Assembly: GCA_963736235.1 (NCBI GenBank)
Contig: CAVTOR010000014.1
Span: 1 to 64,000 of the forward strand
Direction: 5' to 3'
Length of the DNA stretch: 64,000 nucleotides
DNA from: CAVORB01 sp963736235
GTDB taxonomy: Bacteria; Pseudomonadota; Gammaproteobacteria; Chromatiales; Chromatiaceae
Shown piece by piece: positions 7,817 through 16,615 of this stretch; positions within the stretch are counted from its first letter, which is position 1, and each line of letters begins with the position of its first letter. Both the position numbers and the translations under genes were made by a program. The notes beneath the pieces are model-generated. The model was not told the origin of the DNA. It saw only the letters and a list, made by a program, of their open reading frames with translations, and searched no databases.

Positions 7817-8953
7817 TCAGTCGGTGAGGACCACGCCGCTGGCGGGGGTCCACTCCATCACCACCTCCTGCCCCCAGGTCAGCGCCTGCTCGGTGCGCGG
7901 GTGGATGTTGGCCTGGGTCATCTCGACCACCAGTGCCTCGCCCACGCGCACGTGATAGATGGATACGCCGCCGAGATAGGCGATGTCCTCGACCACGCCG
8001 CGCAGCTGGTTCACCCCGTCGCCGCCCCCGTCCTCGACCTGGCGCAGCTTCTCGGGCCGCACCGCCACCGTCACCGGGGTGCCGATGGCCAGGGGCTGCA
8101 GGCAGCGCATGCGCATGGGGATTCCAGCGGCGCCCTGCACCAGCACCTCGTCGCCGTCGCGCCTCGTCACCTTGCCCTCGAACAGGTTGACCGAGCCGAT
8201 GAACCCGGCCACGAAGCGGGAGCTGGGGAACTCGTAGATGGACGTCGGGGTGTCGACCTGAAGGATGCGTCCCGCCTCCATCACCGCGATGCGGCTGGAC
8301 ATGGTCATCGCCTCCTCCTGGTCATGGGTGACGGTGACGAAGGTGATGCCGAGCTTCTCCTGCAGGTTCACCAGCTCGAACTGGGTATGCTCGCGCAGCT
8401 TCTTGTCGAGCGCGCCGAGCGGCTCGTCGAGGAGCAGCAGCTTCGGGTGCTTGGCCAGCGCCCGCGCCAGGGCGACCCGCTGGCGCTGACCGCCGGAGAT
8501 CTGATGGGGCCGGCGCTTGCGGAGCTCCTCGATCTGCAGCAGCTCCAGCATCTCCCCGACCCGCTCCGCGCGCTCGGCGCGAGGCAGTCGGTCCTGGCGC
8601 AGCCCGAACTCCACGTTGCGCTCCACGCTCATGTGGGGAAACAAGGCGTAGGACTGGAACATCATGTTCACCGGGCGGCGATACGGCGGGATGTCCGTCA
8701 CGTCCGCACCGTCGATCCAGACGCGGCCGGCCGTCGGCCGTTCCAGCCCCGCCAGTATCCGCAGCAGGGTGGTCTTGCCGCAGCCGGAGCTGCCCAGGAG
8801 CGAGAAGAACTCCCCCTGAAAGATGTCCAGGCTGAGGTCGTCGACCGCATAGACGTCGCCGTACTTGCGGGTGACCCGCTCGATGCGCACGTAGGGCTGC
8901 GCCTTGGGGTCCTGCCAGGGCTCCAAGGCGGGATGTTCGGCGGATGCGGTCAC
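7817..8953 (-). CDS. potG: Putrescine ABC transporter ATP-binding protein PotG
   Basis: 378 residues. Walker A is LLGSSGCGKTTLLRI, the ABC signature ISGGQRQRVALARAL, and Walker B LLLLDEPLGALDKKL, followed by the switch His in VTHDQEEAM. A C-terminal TOBE domain (about residues 275-378), including VRPEKLRQVE, is typical of the polyamine/spermidine importer class. It energises PotHI from the cytoplasmic face. It follows potF by 25 bases. Confidence 0.92.
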   Translation of the reverse strand: MTASAEHPALEPWQDPKAQPYVRIERVTRKYGDVYAVDDLSLDIFQGEFFSLLGSSGCGKTTLLRILAGLERPTAGRVWIDGADVTDIPPYRRPVNMMFQSYALFPHMSVERNVEFGLRQDRLPRAERAERVGEMLELLQIEELRKRRPHQISGGQRQRVALARALAKHPKLLLLDEPLGALDKKLREHTQFELVNLQEKLGITFVTVTHDQEEAMTMSSRIAVMEAGRILQVDTPTSIYEFPSSRFVAGFIGSVNLFEGKVTRRDGDEVLVQGAAGIPMRMRCLQPLAIGTPVTVAVRPEKLRQVEDGGGDGVNQLRGVVEDIAYLGGVSIYHVRVGEALVVEMTQANIHPRTEQALTWGQEVVMEWTPASGVVLTD

Positions 8954-8978
8954 TCCGGGAGCCCCTTCCGCGCGCTCG

Positions 8979-10082
8979 TCAGCGGTTGGCCTTGAGCCGG
9001 GTCCACAGGCGGTTGAGGCTGCGCAGCTCCTTGTCGCTGCGCTCGGCGTTCACGAACAGGCGGGCGCGGACCTCCGGCGGAGGGTAGATGGCCGGGTCGG
9101 AGCGCAACTCCTCGTCGAGATAGGGCTGCGAGGCCGTGTTCGGGTTCGCGTAATAAACATAGTTGGACACCGCGGCGATCACCTTGGGGTCGAGCAGGTA
9201 CTCAATGAAGGCATGCGCCGCTTCCGGGTTCGGGGCGTCCTTGGGAATGGCGACGACATCGGTCCAGAGCACGGCGCCCTCTTTCGGGATCAGGTAATCC
9301 ACCTCCACCTGATTGGCCGCCTCCTCGGCATTGGCCTGGGCCTGGAGCACGTCCCCCGAGTATCCGAGCGCCACGCAGATATCGCCGTTGGCCAGGTCGC
9401 TGATGTATTGCGACGAATGGAAGTAGCGGATGTGGGGATGGACCTGCTTCAGGAGCGCGGTCACGGCATCCAGGTCTTCCTTGGCGAGGCTGTTGGGGTC
9501 CTTGCCCAGATAGGCCAGGGCCGCGGAGTAGACCTCGGTCGGGTCGTCCAGCAGGGCGATGCCGCAGCCGGCGAGCTTCTGCGCCTGCGCGGGGTCGAAG
9601 ATCAGGGCCCAGCTGGCCTGGGGCTCGGCGCCCAGCGCTGCTTGGACCTTCTCCGTATTGATGCCGAGCCCGGTGGTGCCCCACATGTAGGGGACGAGGT
9701 ACTGGTTGCCGGGGTCGATGTCCTGCAGGGACTTCACGATCTCCGGATCCAGGTTCCCAAGCCCCGGAAGCTGGTCCTTGTCCAGCGGGCGGTAGATGCC
9801 GGCCTTGATGTGGCGCGCGCCGAACGGCCGCGCGGTGGGGAAGACCAGATCGTAACCGCTGCTGCCCGCGAGCAGCTTGGCCTCCAGGATCTCATTACTG
9901 TCGTAGACGTCGAGCACCGGGCGGATGCCGGTGTGCTCCTGGAACCCGGAGAGGGTGTCCTCGGCGAAATAGTCGTTCCAGTTGTAGATGTGGACCCTGG
10001 ACTCGTCTGCCGGGGCTGCAAGCGGCAACCCGGTCAGCATACAGACAAGGCCGCAAGGGAGGCTTTTGAACCAAGGATGCAT
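8979..10082 (-). CDS. potF: Putrescine-binding periplasmic protein PotF
   Basis: 367 residues, about the length of E. coli PotF. A signal peptide (residues 1-25, LVCMLTGLPLAAPA) precedes the mature start VHIYNWNDYFAEDTL, a hallmark of PotD/PotF proteins. The conserved YDVVFP-like segment (GYDLVFPTARPF) and VPYMWGTTGLGINT follow. It delivers the polyamine to PotGHI. It is the first gene of the operon, so the promoter should lie in 10083-10320, where I can see no clear sigma-70 element. Confidence 0.92.
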   Translation of the reverse strand: MHPWFKSLPCGLVCMLTGLPLAAPADESRVHIYNWNDYFAEDTLSGFQEHTGIRPVLDVYDSNEILEAKLLAGSSGYDLVFPTARPFGARHIKAGIYRPLDKDQLPGLGNLDPEIVKSLQDIDPGNQYLVPYMWGTTGLGINTEKVQAALGAEPQASWALIFDPAQAQKLAGCGIALLDDPTEVYSAALAYLGKDPNSLAKEDLDAVTALLKQVHPHIRYFHSSQYISDLANGDICVALGYSGDVLQAQANAEEAANQVEVDYLIPKEGAVLWTDVVAIPKDAPNPEAAHAFIEYLLDPKVIAAVSNYVYYANPNTASQPYLDEELRSDPAIYPPPEVRARLFVNAERSDKELRSLNRLWTRLKANR

Positions 10083-10320
10083 CTAGTTGTTCCCCCGGAT
10101 TGAGACCCGCCAGAGACCCGATCCGTCCCCTGCCGAGCAGTGAGCCAAGACCGAGGCGGCGCGGCAGGTGGAACCGCGCGCTAACCCCTCGGGAGCTGTG
10201 GAATGCTACAGCAAAAGCCAGGGGCACACACCCGAGGGAAAGGCTGCTCCTCGCGCGGATGGGCTGAGCGGCAAAGGTTGTTACACTGCGTTCAGATCAA
10301 CAACACGCGGGAGACCGCAG

Positions 10321-10812
10321 GTGCGTTCGGCCTTCATCGTCAGCTTCGTAGCGAACCTCGTCCTCGCCATCGTCTCGACGCAGGTCCTTCCGGAGCGGGT
10401 AGCCATCCACTTCGGCGCCGGCGGCACGGCCAACGGATGGGGTTCGACGAATGCCAATGCGCTACTGATGGCGGGCGTCAACCTGCTGCTCTTCTGCTCC
10501 ATCTACTTTTCGCCCTGGCTCATCGAGCGCATCCCCGCGCGCTGGATCAGTCTGCCGAACCGGGACTACTGGCTCACGCCCGAGAACAAGGAGCGGGCCG
10601 TGGAGATGATGCGCGAGATGATGTGGCAGTTCGGCACTGCCCTCTTCCTGTTCCTGTTCTTCACCGGCCTGCTGACGATCAGCGCCAACCTGTCGCGGCC
10701 GGTGCGGCTGAACGAGGAGCTTTTCCTTTCCGGTCTGGTCGTCTTCCTCGTCTACACGGGCTATTGGACGATCGCGCTGCTGCGCGCCTTCCGCATCCCC
10801 GCCAGGCGCTGA
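10321..10812 (+). CDS. DUF1648 membrane protein
   Basis: 163 residues from the GTG at 10321, preceded by GGGAG at a good distance. The motif LPERVAIHFGAGGTANGWGS is the DUF1648 signature (a short extracytoplasmic loop between two membrane helices). Four hydrophobic segments are predicted. Members of this family are of unknown function; some are linked to bacteriocin immunity (SdpI) in Firmicutes, which need not apply here. An upstream in-frame GTG/ATG extension to 10168 is unlikely. The next gene, corA, is convergent, with only 16 bases between. Confidence 0.85.
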   Translation: MRSAFIVSFVANLVLAIVSTQVLPERVAIHFGAGGTANGWGSTNANALLMAGVNLLLFCSIYFSPWLIERIPARWISLPNRDYWLTPENKERAVEMMREMMWQFGTALFLFLFFTGLLTISANLSRPVRLNEELFLSGLVVFLVYTGYWTIALLRAFRIPARR

Positions 10813-10828
10813 CGGGAAGCGGCATCGC

Positions 10829-11902
10829 TCAGAACCAGTTGCGGCGCTTGAAGGCGTACAGCAGGCCGGCCGCGATCAGGATCATCACCACCCACACCGC
10901 GGGGTAGCCGTAGGCCCAGCGCAGCTCCGGCATGGCCCACCAGCTTTCGGTGTTGGCGCCGAAGTTCATCCCGTAGACGCCCGCGATGAAGGTCAGGGGG
11001 ATGAAGATGGTGGCGATGACCGTCAGCACCCGCATGGACTCATTCACCCGGTTGCTGACGCTGGAGAGGTAGACCTCCAGCATGCTGGAGGTCATGTCGC
11101 GGTAGCTCTCGACGAAGTCCAGGATCTGCACCGTGTGATCGTAGCAGTCGCGCAGGAAGAGCCGCGTCTCCGCCTCGATGCAGGCGCATTCTCCGCGGTA
11201 GAGGTGGGCGAGCACCTCCCGCTGGGGCCAGAGCGTCCGGCGCATCAACAGCAGGTCCCGACGGGCGTGGTGGATGCGGGTGAGGGTGTCCTGATCCGGC
11301 CGAGCGAGCAGCTCGTCCTCCAGGGCCTCGATACGCTCGCCGTAGATCTCGAGCAGGGGAAAAGCCTCGTCAATGATGCTGTCGACCAGGGCATACAGCA
11401 GATAGTCGCTCTTTCGCTGCCGGATCGTTCCCACTTGGCGCCGGAGCCGGTCACGAACCAGATCAAAGGGATCGGCCTCCGCGTCGCAGAAGCTCACCAG
11501 AAACCCTTCGCCGACGAACAGGCTGATCTGCTCCGTGACCACCCGATCCCCCTGGTTGAGCACGGGCAGCTGCATCACCACGAAGACCTGCTCCTCGTAC
11601 TCCTCCGCTTTAGCCCTTTGCCCTTTGTTCAAGACGTCCTCGAGCGCAAGCAGGTGCAGGTCGAGCAAATCGCCCAGCTCGTGCAGAATCGCCGGCGGCG
11701 CGCTGCCCTGGACGTGGACCCAGGTGGTGGTGGCGCGCTCGAGAGAGGGGCGGCAATCGGCCACCGTCGCGAGTGTCCTCTCCTCGTACTCGCCGTGGGA
11801 GAAGTCGACGAGCTTGATGCTGAAAGGCGCCTCGGCCGTTACCGACCTGAGCGTGCCGGGCTCAGTACCAGGCGGATGATAGTGCTTGCTGAAGATGCGC
11901 AT
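10829..11902 (-). CDS. corA: Magnesium/cobalt channel CorA
   Basis: 357 residues. A long acidic cytoplasmic domain (residues 1-290) precedes two C-terminal membrane helices. The signature GMN is in GVYGMNFG, at the end of the first helix, followed by a periplasmic acidic loop and the last helix with the basic end FKRRNWF. CorA forms a pentameric Mg2+ channel gated by cytosolic Mg2+. It sits at the edge of a cluster of ion transport genes. Confidence 0.94.
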   Translation of the reverse strand: MRIFSKHYHPPGTEPGTLRSVTAEAPFSIKLVDFSHGEYEERTLATVADCRPSLERATTTWVHVQGSAPPAILHELGDLLDLHLLALEDVLNKGQRAKAEEYEEQVFVVMQLPVLNQGDRVVTEQISLFVGEGFLVSFCDAEADPFDLVRDRLRRQVGTIRQRKSDYLLYALVDSIIDEAFPLLEIYGERIEALEDELLARPDQDTLTRIHHARRDLLLMRRTLWPQREVLAHLYRGECACIEAETRLFLRDCYDHTVQILDFVESYRDMTSSMLEVYLSSVSNRVNESMRVLTVIATIFIPLTFIAGVYGMNFGANTESWWAMPELRWAYGYPAVWVVMILIAAGLLYAFKRRNWF

Positions 11903-12283
11903 GGTTTCCCCCGCAGCGGGCCGTCAGGTAAACGAGCAAAGAGTTCGCGCATCATACGGGACCTTCAAGCGTCTTGCGGCGGCGGGGTGACGGCCGTATG
12001 ATCCGCGCGCCAGGCAAATTGCGTCCGACTGTATGCGCAGCGATGTGAACCGCCGTTCCTAACCCCACCCCTCCTCGTTACCGCGGCTCCCCGGTCATCG
12101 CCCCGATGCCGATCCCGAGCCGGATACGAAAGCGCTCAAGGTTTCGACAGAAACACATTCGCCCGGTCCTCTCCCACATACAGAGCCTCTCCACTTGCCT
12201 GGTAGGCGCCGCGTTCGACCGTCAGCATCGACCCCCGGTCCGCGCAGGTGACATTGAAGTCGCTACTTGGAGGCTCAACCCCA
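11903..12283. other. Intergenic, no gene recognised
   Basis: No secD or yajC is present ahead of secF. A minus-strand frame at 12136-12327 has no ribosome site and no recognised domain. A GGAGG at 12269-12273 serves secF. Confidence 0.5.
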
Positions 12284-13222
12284 GTGGACCTGTTTCCCAA
12301 ACCCTTGCACATCGACTTCGTGGCCAAACGCAGGGCCGCCTATACCCTCTCCGTTGTGGCCATCCTGGTATCCTTTCTTTCACTCGGATTCCGGGGACTC
12401 AACTTCGGCATCGACTTCACCGGCGGGACCCTGGTGGAGATGGGCTTTCCGGAAGCGGTGGAGACCGCCTACGTCGCTCGCCACCTCCGCGAAGCGGGAA
12501 TCACGATCTCCACCATCCAGCACTTCGGCACCGACCGGGACGTGCTGGCGCGCATTCCGCCCAAGGCCGAGATCGACAAGGTCCGCATCCAGGACCAGGT
12601 GGTCGCTGCCTTCAAGGATGGTTCGGGTCCGGTCCCAGAGGTGCGGCGCGTCGAGATCGTCGGCGCGCAAGTCGGCGGGGAGTTGGTGGAAAGCGGAGGG
12701 CTCGCCGTGCTGATCGCCCTCGGCGGCATCGCCATCTACATCTGGCTGCGCTTCGAGCGGCGTTTCGCCATCGGCGCGCTGGCCGCAACAGTGCACGACC
12801 CGTTGCTGACCCTGGGCTACTTTTCCCTGACCGGGACGGAGTTCGACCTCACCGTGCTCGCCGCCATCCTCGCCGTGGTGGGCTACTCGGTGAACGACAC
12901 CATCGTCATCTTCGATCGCATTCGGGAAAACTTCCGCAGGATGCGCAAGAGCTCGCCCAAGGACGTGGTCAACGCCTCCGTTAACCAGACCATGTCGCGT
13001 TCCGCCATCACCTCCGGCACCACGCTGATGGTGGTGATCGCCATGTTCATCTTCGGCGGCCCCCTGCTCTACGGCTTCTCCCTCGCCCTGATCATCGGCA
13101 TCGTCGTCGGCACCTACTCGTCCATCTACGTGGCCAGCACCGTCGCCCTCGACCTGGGCGCGACCAGGATGGACCTGATGCCCATCGACAAGGAGACGGG
13201 GAAACCCGCCGAAGACGCCTGA
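12284..13222 (+). CDS. secF: Protein translocase subunit SecF (orphan copy)
   Basis: 312 residues from the GTG at 12284, chosen for GGAGG ten bases upstream and because it gives the usual SecF start DLFPKPLHIDFVAKRR. Conserved blocks are FGIDFTGGTLVEM (periplasmic domain) and GYSVNDTIVIFDRIRENFR (between membrane spans 4 and 5). SecDF uses the proton or sodium gradient to pull exported proteins through. Here no secD accompanies it, although secD-secF are normally adjacent. It is therefore either a separated or a second copy. Repeat copy A and the N-ATPase operon follow. Confidence 0.9.
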   Translation: MDLFPKPLHIDFVAKRRAAYTLSVVAILVSFLSLGFRGLNFGIDFTGGTLVEMGFPEAVETAYVARHLREAGITISTIQHFGTDRDVLARIPPKAEIDKVRIQDQVVAAFKDGSGPVPEVRRVEIVGAQVGGELVESGGLAVLIALGGIAIYIWLRFERRFAIGALAATVHDPLLTLGYFSLTGTEFDLTVLAAILAVVGYSVNDTIVIFDRIRENFRRMRKSSPKDVVNASVNQTMSRSAITSGTTLMVVIAMFIFGGPLLYGFSLALIIGIVVGTYSSIYVASTVALDLGATRMDLMPIDKETGKPAEDA

Positions 13223-13341
13223 GGCCACTCGCGACGGCGCTGGCCCAGTCAAGGGTCCCAGCGCCCGCTTGGTGCCGGATGCACGGGGAACCGGTGAAGA
13301 GCGCCCCTACACATGCGCCGTGGCTGGGGCTATGTTTAGGG

Positions 13342-13420
13342 GAAGCGCGGATCACTTCAGCGCTAGCCGCGGCACAGGGATGTGACGCGCTGATCTTGGC
13401 CAGGATGGCCAATGATCAGC
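13342..13420 (+). repeat. Intergenic hairpin repeat, copy A (internally deleted)
   Basis: GCTGATC (13389-13395), TTGGCCA (13396-13402), GGA, TGGCCAA (13406-13412), T, GATCAGC (13414-13420) form a 14-bp stem with a single bulge. Upstream lies CCGCGGCACAGGGATGTGACG, shared with copies B (21668-21773) and C (39390-39526). The 25-40 bases that separate the two blocks in B and C are missing here. Confidence 0.75.
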
Positions 13421-13523
13421 ATCTTCGATCAGTCGTACCCCAAGGACACCGGGGCAGCGATGATCCAGGTTCCAGACGGTTGTTGGCGCACCCGGGCGGA
13501 TCGCCACCGGCCCGGCGTCTCCC

Positions 13524-14936
13524 GTGAACATGCGCGCGCAGTCCCCAGTCACCGTATCCACCAACCCCACCGAGCCCATCGGCCACGTGGAGGAGGTGCA
13601 CGGGCCGGTGGTGATCATCGACTGTGACCGGCTCCCCCCGCTGCGGCAGGCCCTGGTCGCGCGCGTCGATGCGGAGACCTACTGGTTCGAGGTTCATCAG
13701 CACCTGGACCGGCGCCGGGTGCGCGCCATCACCCTGCATCGCACCGCCGGTCTGACCCGCGCCATGCCCGTTTTCGACACGGGCGCGCCGGTGCACGTGC
13801 CGGTGAGCCCGGGCTGCCTTGGTCGGGCGCTTAACATGTTCGGCGAGCCCCTGGACGGGGGTCCTCCCCTCGCGGCGGAACAGTATCGCGACATCCGGGG
13901 TCAACCCTTGCGGCTCGACGAGACGATAGCCCCAAGCGAGATCCTGGAGACGGGCATCAAGGTCATCGACCTGCTTTGTCCCTTCGTGCGCGGCGGCAAG
14001 ACCGGGCTGTTCGGGGGCGCCGGGGTAGGCAAGACGGTGCTGGTGATGGAGTTCATGCACGCCATCGTCGCCCTGCATCGCGGAGTCTCGGTCTTCGCGG
14101 GGGTGGGAGAGCGCATCCGCGAGGGCCACGAGCTTTGGCACGAGCTGGAGAACGCCGGGGTCAGGGAAAAGTCCTTGCTCGTCTTCGGCGAGATGGACGA
14201 GTCGCCCGGGGTGCGGTTCCGGGTCGGTCACGCCGCGCTCACCTACGCGGAGTACCTGCGCGACACCTTGGGCACGGAGGTCCTGTTCCTGATGGACAAC
14301 GTATTCCGCTTCGTGCAGGCGGGCAGCGAGATCTCCAGTCTGCTCGGGCGCATGCCCTCGGCGGTGGGCTACCAGCCGACGCTGGATACCGAGGTCGCCG
14401 AGATCGAGGACCGCATCAGCTCCACCCGCACCGGCGCGGTGACCTCGGTGCAGGCGGTCTATGTGCCGGCGGACGACATGACCGATCCCGCCGTCGGCGC
14501 GATCCTCAGCCACCTCGACACCACCGTGGTGCTGGCCCGCGGCCAGGCCGGCAAGGGGATCTATCCGGCGGTGGACCCGCTTGCCTCCGGCAGCAAGCTG
14601 ATGGACCGCCACGTGCTGGGCGATCGCCACTACGATATCGCCGAGGGGGTGCGCGAGCACCTCGCCCGCTACCGGGAGCTGGAGGACGTGATCGCCATGC
14701 TCGGCATGTCGGAGCTCTCGCAACGCGACCAGCGGATCGTGACGCGCGCGCGCAAGCTCCAGCGCTATCTGACCCAGCCCTTCCACGTGACCGCGGCCCA
14801 TACCGGCATCGATGGGGTTAGCGTGCCGCTCGATACGACCCTGGAAGACTGCGCGGGCTTTCTGCACGGCGATCACGACGGAACGCCCGAGGACGCCTGC
14901 TACATGCGCGGCGGCATGCGGAGGGACACGGCGTGA
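13524..14936 (+). CDS. atpD: N-type ATPase F1 subunit beta
   Basis: 470 residues from the GTG at 13524; an ATG at 13530 is the other option and neither has a clear ribosome site. The catalytic P-loop GGAGVGKTVLVMEF and the GVGERIREG segment with the general-base Glu are intact, as is the PADDMTDPA block. The DELSEED-type lever reads GMSELSQRD. First gene of an atpDCQBEFAG operon, the order of alternative N-ATPases, which exist beside the housekeeping F-ATPase and pump ions at the cost of ATP. It overlaps atpC by 4 bases. Confidence 0.93.
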   Translation: MNMRAQSPVTVSTNPTEPIGHVEEVHGPVVIIDCDRLPPLRQALVARVDAETYWFEVHQHLDRRRVRAITLHRTAGLTRAMPVFDTGAPVHVPVSPGCLGRALNMFGEPLDGGPPLAAEQYRDIRGQPLRLDETIAPSEILETGIKVIDLLCPFVRGGKTGLFGGAGVGKTVLVMEFMHAIVALHRGVSVFAGVGERIREGHELWHELENAGVREKSLLVFGEMDESPGVRFRVGHAALTYAEYLRDTLGTEVLFLMDNVFRFVQAGSEISSLLGRMPSAVGYQPTLDTEVAEIEDRISSTRTGAVTSVQAVYVPADDMTDPAVGAILSHLDTTVVLARGQAGKGIYPAVDPLASGSKLMDRHVLGDRHYDIAEGVREHLARYRELEDVIAMLGMSELSQRDQRIVTRARKLQRYLTQPFHVTAAHTGIDGVSVPLDTTLEDCAGFLHGDHDGTPEDACYMRGGMRRDTA

Positions 14937-15343
14937 GGACCTTCGTGCTGCGCCTGCAGGACGCCCGGGGCCACGAGCAGATGGACGACGTGGAGTCCTT
15001 CGTCGGCGCCGACGAGAGCGGGTCATTCGGTCTGCTGGCGGGGCATGAGCGCTTCATGACCTCCCTGGTCTTCGGGCTGGCCCGCTTCCGCCGGGAGGCC
15101 GGTCCCTGGGAATACCTCGCGCTGCCGGGGGCGCTGGTCTACTTTGCCGACGATCAGCTCATCCTGAGCACGCGGCGCTATTTCAGGGACACCGATTACG
15201 GGCGGATCAGCGGCCAGCTCATGGACCGACTGGCCGACGAGGAGAAGCATCTCGAGGCGATTCAACAGAGCCTCCAGCGGCTCGAGGGCGAGATGCTGAA
15301 GCGGCTGTGGGAGATGGGCCGCGGGCGTGAGGGGCGGCTGTGA
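14933..15343 (+). CDS. atpC: N-type ATPase F1 subunit epsilon
   Basis: 136 residues from the GTG at 14933, overlapping the atpD stop as GTGA. The N-terminal beta-sandwich domain holds ESFVGADESGSFGLLAGHERFMTSL, the family GxxGxLxxH-type block. The C-terminal helical pair is Glu/Arg-rich (DRLADEEKHLEAIQQSLQRL). It joins the central stalk to the c-ring. atpC is second in N-ATPase operons, unlike its last position in housekeeping atp operons. Confidence 0.9.
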   Translation: MRTFVLRLQDARGHEQMDDVESFVGADESGSFGLLAGHERFMTSLVFGLARFRREAGPWEYLALPGALVYFADDQLILSTRRYFRDTDYGRISGQLMDRLADEEKHLEAIQQSLQRLEGEMLKRLWEMGRGREGRL

Positions 15344-15624
15344 CCGGACCCCGAAACGAGCGGGAGCTGCGGCGCCGGGTCGAGCGGGACGCGCGGCGCA
15401 TGAGGAAGGCCGAGCGCGAGCGCGAGGGCCTGCTGGTGCAGACCGTCTACCTCGGAACCCTCGGCCTGGTCTTCGTGCTGCCAGTCGTCGCCGGCGCCTA
15501 TCTCGGGCACTGGCTGGACACGTTGAGCGATGGTTACTCCATGCGCTGGACCCTGAGCCTGCTCTTTCTGGGCCTGGCGATCGGGGCCTGCAACGTCTAT
15601 TTCCTGATCCGCAGCCGGGAGTAG
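15340..15624 (+). CDS. atpQ: N-ATPase accessory protein AtpQ (AtpZ/AtpI-like)
   Basis: 94 residues from the GTG at 15340, overlapping the atpC stop. A basic cytoplasmic start (RRRVERDARRMRKAERE) precedes two membrane helices separated by the loop GHWLDTLSDGYSMRW, the pattern of AtpZ/ATPase gene1 proteins. In N-ATPase operons this position is atpQ. The following atpR gene (a small two-helix protein with a conserved membrane Arg) is absent: atpB starts 4 bases later. Confidence 0.85.
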   Translation: MTGPRNERELRRRVERDARRMRKAEREREGLLVQTVYLGTLGLVFVLPVVAGAYLGHWLDTLSDGYSMRWTLSLLFLGLAIGACNVYFLIRSRE

Positions 15625-15627
15625 AGA

Positions 15628-16323
15628 ATGGAACAGGGACAGGTCTTCGCACACGCCCTGTTTCAGGTCGGGCCCGTCATCATCCGGGACACGGTGCTCA
15701 CCACCTGGTTGATCATGCTCGGTCTGTGGCTCGCCTGCTGGTATCTGGGATCCAGGCTCCGTTCGTCGCCGGGCCTGTTTCAGACCGCCGTCGAGGGAGT
15801 CCAGGACAGCATGGAGGACGCCGTTCGGCAGGTCCTGCCGCATCACGCAGACATGGTGCTGCCCTTCGTCATGACCCTCTGGATCTTCCTGGTGGTCGCC
15901 AACCTGGTAGGTCTGATCCCGGGATTGCACGCACCCACCCGCGACCCCTCCGCCACCGCCGCCCTGGCGGTGCTGGTGTTTCTCTCGGTGCACTGGTTCG
16001 GCATCCGGGCCCAGGGCCTGCGGGACTATCTCAGGCACTATCTCTCGCCGAGCCCGATCCTGCTCCCTTTCCACATCATCAGCGAGATCACGCGCACCCT
16101 GGCGCTGGCGGTGCGACTCTTCGGCAACATGATGAGCCTGGAGCTGGTTGCCCTGCTGCTGGTCTGGGTCGGGGGGCTGCTGGTTCCGATACCCATTCTG
16201 ATGCTGCACATCGTCGAGGCCCTGGTGCAGGCCTACATCTTCGGTATGCTGGCCTTGATCTACATCGCCAGCGCCATTCAGACCCGACAGCCGGAAGCCG
16301 GCAAGATCCCGGATGAGGAGTAG
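15628..16323 (+). CDS. atpB: N-type ATPase Fo subunit a
   Basis: 231 residues with about five to six membrane spans. The essential stator arginine lies in ITRTLALAVRLFGNMMSLEL, and the following LIYIASAIQT belongs to the last helix. Subunit a carries the two half-channels for the coupling ion. GAGA before the ATG at 15628 may serve as ribosome site. It directly follows atpQ and is 3 bases before atpE. Confidence 0.92.
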   Translation: MEQGQVFAHALFQVGPVIIRDTVLTTWLIMLGLWLACWYLGSRLRSSPGLFQTAVEGVQDSMEDAVRQVLPHHADMVLPFVMTLWIFLVVANLVGLIPGLHAPTRDPSATAALAVLVFLSVHWFGIRAQGLRDYLRHYLSPSPILLPFHIISEITRTLALAVRLFGNMMSLELVALLLVWVGGLLVPIPILMLHIVEALVQAYIFGMLALIYIASAIQTRQPEAGKIPDEE

Positions 16324-16326
16324 ACA

Positions 16327-16593
16327 ATGACCGACATGACCTGGGTAGTGCTCGGATCCACGGTGGCGGCCGCGCTGGCCATCGCCCTGGGGGTGATGCT
16401 TCCGGCGATCGCCATGGGGCGCGCCATCAGTCAGGCCCTGGATGCCCTGGCCCGGCAGCCGGAGGCGGAGCGCTCGATCATGCGCACCCTGTTCATCGGC
16501 CTCGCCATGATCGAGTCCCTGGCCATCTACTGCCTGGTCATCGTGCTCATCATCCTGTTCCGCAACCCGCTGCTGGAATACCTGCTCAAGTAG
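16327..16593 (+). CDS. atpE: N-type ATPase Fo subunit c
   Basis: 88 residues in two helices joined by the polar loop ALARQPEAE. The ion-binding Glu63 is followed by Ser64 and, five residues on, Tyr68 (IESLAIY), matching the Glu65-Ser66-Tyr70 part of the Na+ site of Ilyobacter tartaricus. The partner position on helix 1, Gln32 in Ilyobacter (Glu in two-carboxylate N-ATPase rings), is Met30 here (PAIAMGRA). Ion specificity is therefore not clear from the sequence. Hairpin helices assemble into a c-ring; ring size cannot be told. Confidence 0.92.
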   Translation: MTDMTWVVLGSTVAAALAIALGVMLPAIAMGRAISQALDALARQPEAERSIMRTLFIGLAMIESLAIYCLVIVLIILFRNPLLEYLLK

Positions 16594-16615
16594 GCCGCAG
16601 GTCGAGGAGACAGCG

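Noticed and set aside
6032..8995. 987-codon open frame on the plus strand over the pot genes
   Set aside because: It is antisense to potI, potH and potG, which have clear motifs. His/Gln/Gly-rich composition is a GC-frame artefact.
12136..12327. Minus-strand frame ending in VGEDRANVFLSKP, faintly like an ABC-ATPase TOBE tail
   Set aside because: Too short, no start signal and partly antisense to secF; similarity could be chance.
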